Origin: Rhododendron vialii
Taxonomy: Eukaryota; Streptophyta; Magnoliopsida; Ericales; Ericaceae
Direction of reading: 5' to 3'
Assembly (NCBI RefSeq): GCF_030253575.1
Contig: NC_080569.1
Span: 14,937,501-15,001,500 of the forward strand
Length of the DNA: 64,000 nucleotides
Shown here: one piece after another, positions 61,107 through 64,000 of the stretch
Layout of the letters: every line of letters starts with the position of its first letter
How positions within the stretch are numbered: the first letter of the stretch is position 1
Translations under genes and position numbers: made by a program
Notes under the pieces: model-generated
Database searches by the model: none
The model's input: only the letters and a program-made list of their open reading frames with translations
Told to the model about the DNA's origin: nothing

Positions 61107-63582
61107 TTAATTAACCAAGGAAAAATGGGGGTTTTTAGATTTACCCTTTTCATGAGTCCTTTCTTCAATCCATGACAAAATAGTCCCAAACACCATCTCA
61201 ACACTCTCATTTGGCTCCCCAATAAACTGATGCCACATTTCGGGAAATATCCTCAAGCTCTTGTCCTTACTTGCAGCAGTTTCATAAACCAACTTAGCTG
61301 AATTTGGGTCACAAACCCTATCTTCCCCACCGTGCACCACCAGCAGAGGAGTTTCTAGCCCCTGGCAATTCCTCTTTATGTGCTCACAAACCCTAAGAAA
61401 CTCCAATGCTGTCGCCGCCGTCGGCTTCCCGCATTTCGGCCTGTTTGGACTTTTCCCCGCCAGTTTTCTCTTCCACTCCTCCTTGTACGACTTGCTCGCC
61501 GGCGGCTTCGTGATGACTATTTTCCAAGTCGGGGCGAAGAACGCCGCCACCGGAAGTAGCTCCTCCAGTGGCCATACCGGCTTCACCTGTTGGGAATTGA
61601 TAAAATCCAGTCAATTAATGATATATAGTTCGAGCAATAAAACTTAAAAATATCATTAACATCGTGATTACCGACTAAAATGCAAGGGTCATGTACCAAG
61701 AATTTTTCCTACTTATTAGTCAAAAATGATCACTTATCTTTTTTTTTTTAATACCTAAATTGTCCTGACCAAGTTTCGCACATCTACGGATAAGTTTTGA
61801 AAAGATTAATCTCACAATCCATTAGCAGGGTTTCTAATTGATGTTAGGACAAAGTCCCGAAGGAATTGATCTCACAATAGCTAAAAACACCTAGAATATT
61901 TTGAACTTGAGACTTAAGAGAGAGCAAACCTGTGAATCAATATTGACCACCATGCCACCTTTTTGGAGTTGATTAATGATCGTTTATTTGAGACTAATTT
62001 CTTAGGGAGGCTTAAAGGTGAAAATAGAGTCCAAAATACCTAGCTAATGAAGGTGGGTATGAAAATCGATTGTCCATATTATTTAAACGATATGAAGGAA
62101 AATAGAGAGAAGATATGTTAAAGATCTAATTAACATACGATGGGTACCAAATTTCATAATTAAAAAGATATCTCATTTAAAACACAACTCTAGTGTTTAG
62201 TCTGTTCATAAAGGAAAATGGTGTACAAACTAAAAGGTTTGTTAGGATCGTCACACACACGCACACGATTTACGTGTATAAAATAGTAAAGAATTAACGC
62301 AGAGATATACGTGGTTTCCCAAAACCGAGTACGTCCACGGGAGTGAGAGCGGCTGATGTTCTTTATTATCACAGTATGAATTAGGGTTTACAACATAGAG
62401 TATTTATAACTACTCTATTCTAACCCTAATTGGATTTGGCATGTATCCCAAAAATACCCTTGTACGATACCGTACCATACCGCGGGGGCCGTAGCCCCCC
62501 GCACCTCCCAATTACAGAACACCTGGGCCATCGGCTCAATCTACTTTCACTGGATCATCGGCGATGGGCCAGATGCCATCGCTCCGCTCCACTCGTTCCA
62601 CTTCGCTACGATTCAGCATCTGACTTCTTTCTAAAACTCTTTAATATCTCTTCATATTTAATAAATGAGCCACAGTTCTAACAAGGTTTTACAAATATAT
62701 ATTTTAAATCTTGGAGCTATAAAAATCATCGAGGTGTCATGCAGAAGTCATACTTTGATTAAGAGTGAGTTCACGCTATTAACTAAATGGTATATTTGGT
62801 ATTTAGTCTAAAAAAAATGCAATATCCAAGATCACTCATTTCCCTTAACTAAATGAACCAAATGGTACTTTTAGTAGAGATAAGTGGTATTTTGACATTA
62901 GTCTAAAGACAAAAAGATATAACGTGAACTCATCCTAATTTTTGAAATGGATACAACAATAAAAATAAAAATAATAGGGCTAACGCCTAACATAAATACA
63001 TACATATACACACATATATAGTTGAATATTTAATAATTTTTGAAACAGAATTCCAACATTAATTACCTTTGTGGAAACACCACACATGGCTCCACTTACT
63101 ATCAACCCACTCCATTCCCTCCTCTGTTTCAGACACACAAGTATAGCTATTGCCCCACCCAAAGACTCCCCGAAAAGAAAAGCCGGCAGCTTGGGATGTT
63201 CGGCTCGGGCCGAGTCAAAGACCCGGATACAATCCTCAACCACGGGTCGAATACTGGGGACATGACCTGGTAACCCATCGGAGTATCCATGGCCTTGAAG
63301 GTCAAGTGCACAAACAACGAACCCGGCTTTGGCTATGGCGACCGCTGTCAGCTCAAAGAGCCAGCTGCTCTCGCAGTTGAAGCCGTGGACAATGGCCACG
63401 AGCCCCCTAAGCAGAGAGGCAGCGGTGCCGGCTGGGCACCAGGACTGAGTGAATATTTTAAGGTCTTGTTTGTTTAAAATGAAATTCTCTTGGTGGAGGA
63501 TTTGGTGCTTTTTGTAGAATTCTTCCCTTGTGAGGTCCCCATAAGGGCTGTTTTCATTGGCCTCTTGAATTGGGTGAACCAT
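61107..63582 (-). CDS. Alpha/beta hydrolase, monoacylglycerol lipase / caffeoylshikimate esterase-like
   Basis: Two exons (63067-63582, 61107-61586) with a phase-0 GT..AG intron give 331 residues. The plant family hydrolyses monoacylglycerols, lysophospholipids or caffeoylshikimate. HGFN (66-69) helps form the oxyanion hole. The nucleophile Ser140 lies in GESLG (138-142), where GESMG is commoner. The likely Asp is D261 (HGGEDRVCD) and the His is H291 (MWHQF). I chose the Met of MVHPIQEANE because family members begin MVHP.AEAN; a start six codons earlier is in frame. No signal peptide is visible. The 1.48 kb intron carries a solo copia LTR in the same orientation as the gene. All catalytic residues are present, so it is probably active. 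Substrate is unknown. Confidence 0.9.
62240..62683 (-). mobile_element. Solo Ty1/copia LTR in hydrolase intron
   Basis: 444 bases. On minus it starts TGTTAGAACTG and ends GATCCTAACA. The exact target duplication AGGTT is at 62235-62239 and 62684-62688. It keeps a TATA-like box (TTATAAATAC on minus, around 62402-62411) and no coding sequence. The good ends suggest moderate to young age. Confidence 0.85.
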
Positions 63583-63599
63583 TTTGTGTTGAAAGAACA

Positions 63600-64000
63600 A
63601 AAAGGGGGTTGGATCAGGTAATGAGTCTGATAGCTAGCCCTTAATTGGCATATTGCATTGTATAAATAGAGGGAGTGATCAGACAGAGAGATATCCCTGA
63701 TATGGTAGTATGTTTTTTTATTTATTTGGTAAAGACCTGATATATCTATGCTGTTGCTCATGAGTTGGCAGTTTTTTTCTGCCAAACAATGTTGGAGCTG
63801 GACCATAAATGGCACATAGGACTGTTATTTCTACGTGTCCGGATTCTCTTCAATGGAAAATTCTAACTCCACACCCATTTACACATCCACTTACATATTC
63901 ATACTCATAATAGGGGTGGATCCCACACACACTGGGTGTGTAGTGTGTACGGGCTCCACTCCTATTGTGAAAATGGGTGTGTAAGTGGGTGTAGAGGTAG
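63600..64000. other. Upstream of hydrolase, with fold-back at window end
   Basis: A TATA-like TATAAATAGAGGG on the plus strand (63661-63673) does not point to the gene on minus. From about 63876 an imperfect palindrome runs to the edge: CACACCCATTTACACATCCA / TGGGTGTGTAAGTGGGTGTAG, with AATAGGGGTGGATCCC mirrored by GGGCTCCACTCCTATT. It is probably a MITE close to the window edge. Confidence 0.5.

Noticed and set aside
1-64000. CRISPR arrays, operons, phage or biosynthetic gene cluster
   Set aside because: Repeats are irregular and without regular spacers, and the host genes are spliced and functionally unrelated.

Overview
The window is nuclear DNA of a flowering plant, most likely a eudicot. 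Genes carry many introns with GT..AG borders, some over 2 kb long. They sit between AT-rich stretches full of MITEs, solo LTRs, LINE tails and retrotransposon remains. All recognisable proteins are closest to flowering-plant families (root-type FNR, AGD12, GIP1/MOZART1, CAD/mannitol dehydrogenase, AAE14, a plant monoacylglycerol-lipase-like hydrolase). I cannot name the species from the sequence alone.

Layout. 1-2.5 kb: end of a Ty3/gypsy-type element on the minus strand, running off the left edge. 4.3-9.7 kb (+): complete 5-exon root-type ferredoxin-NADP+ reductase. 9.7-14.2 kb: repeats and fold-back elements. 14.3-25.3 kb (+): 8 coding exons of an ArfGAP plus C2 protein (AGD12 type), with a LINE-like insertion in an intron. 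25.3-28.5 kb: intergenic. 28.57-34.46 kb: a Ty1/copia element whose left part is replaced by an antisense, broken acetolactate synthase copy. 34.5-41.8 kb: MITEs, tandem repeats and one unassigned coding-like scrap. 41.87-42.09 kb (-): a 72-residue GIP1/MOZART1 gene. 43.67-45.95 kb: a 2.28 kb solo LTR with target duplication. 46.8-48.1 kb: a nest of MITEs. 49.3-49.7 kb: one end of a CACTA transposon. 50.03-50.19 kb: relic of the last exon of a lost CAD duplicate. 51.0-52.8 kb (+): complete 5-exon CAD/mannitol dehydrogenase-like gene. 53.4-58.6 kb (-): complete 10-exon 2-succinylbenzoate-CoA ligase (AAE14), convergent with CAD. 58.7-60.6 kb: several insertions, including a likely solo LTR. 61.1-63.6 kb (-): a two-exon alpha/beta hydrolase with a solo copia LTR in its intron.

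The host genes are unrelated single-copy functions and do not form a cluster: plastid redox (FNR), phylloquinone synthesis (AAE14), membrane traffic (AGD12), microtubule nucleation (GIP1), alcohol/aldehyde metabolism (CAD) and lipid or ester hydrolysis. I see no biosynthetic cluster, CRISPR array or operon. The most unusual structure is the copia/acetolactate synthase chimera. A 34-base piece of LTR start is fused to antisense ALS through about 10 bases of shared sequence, which suggests gene capture by template switching during reverse transcription.
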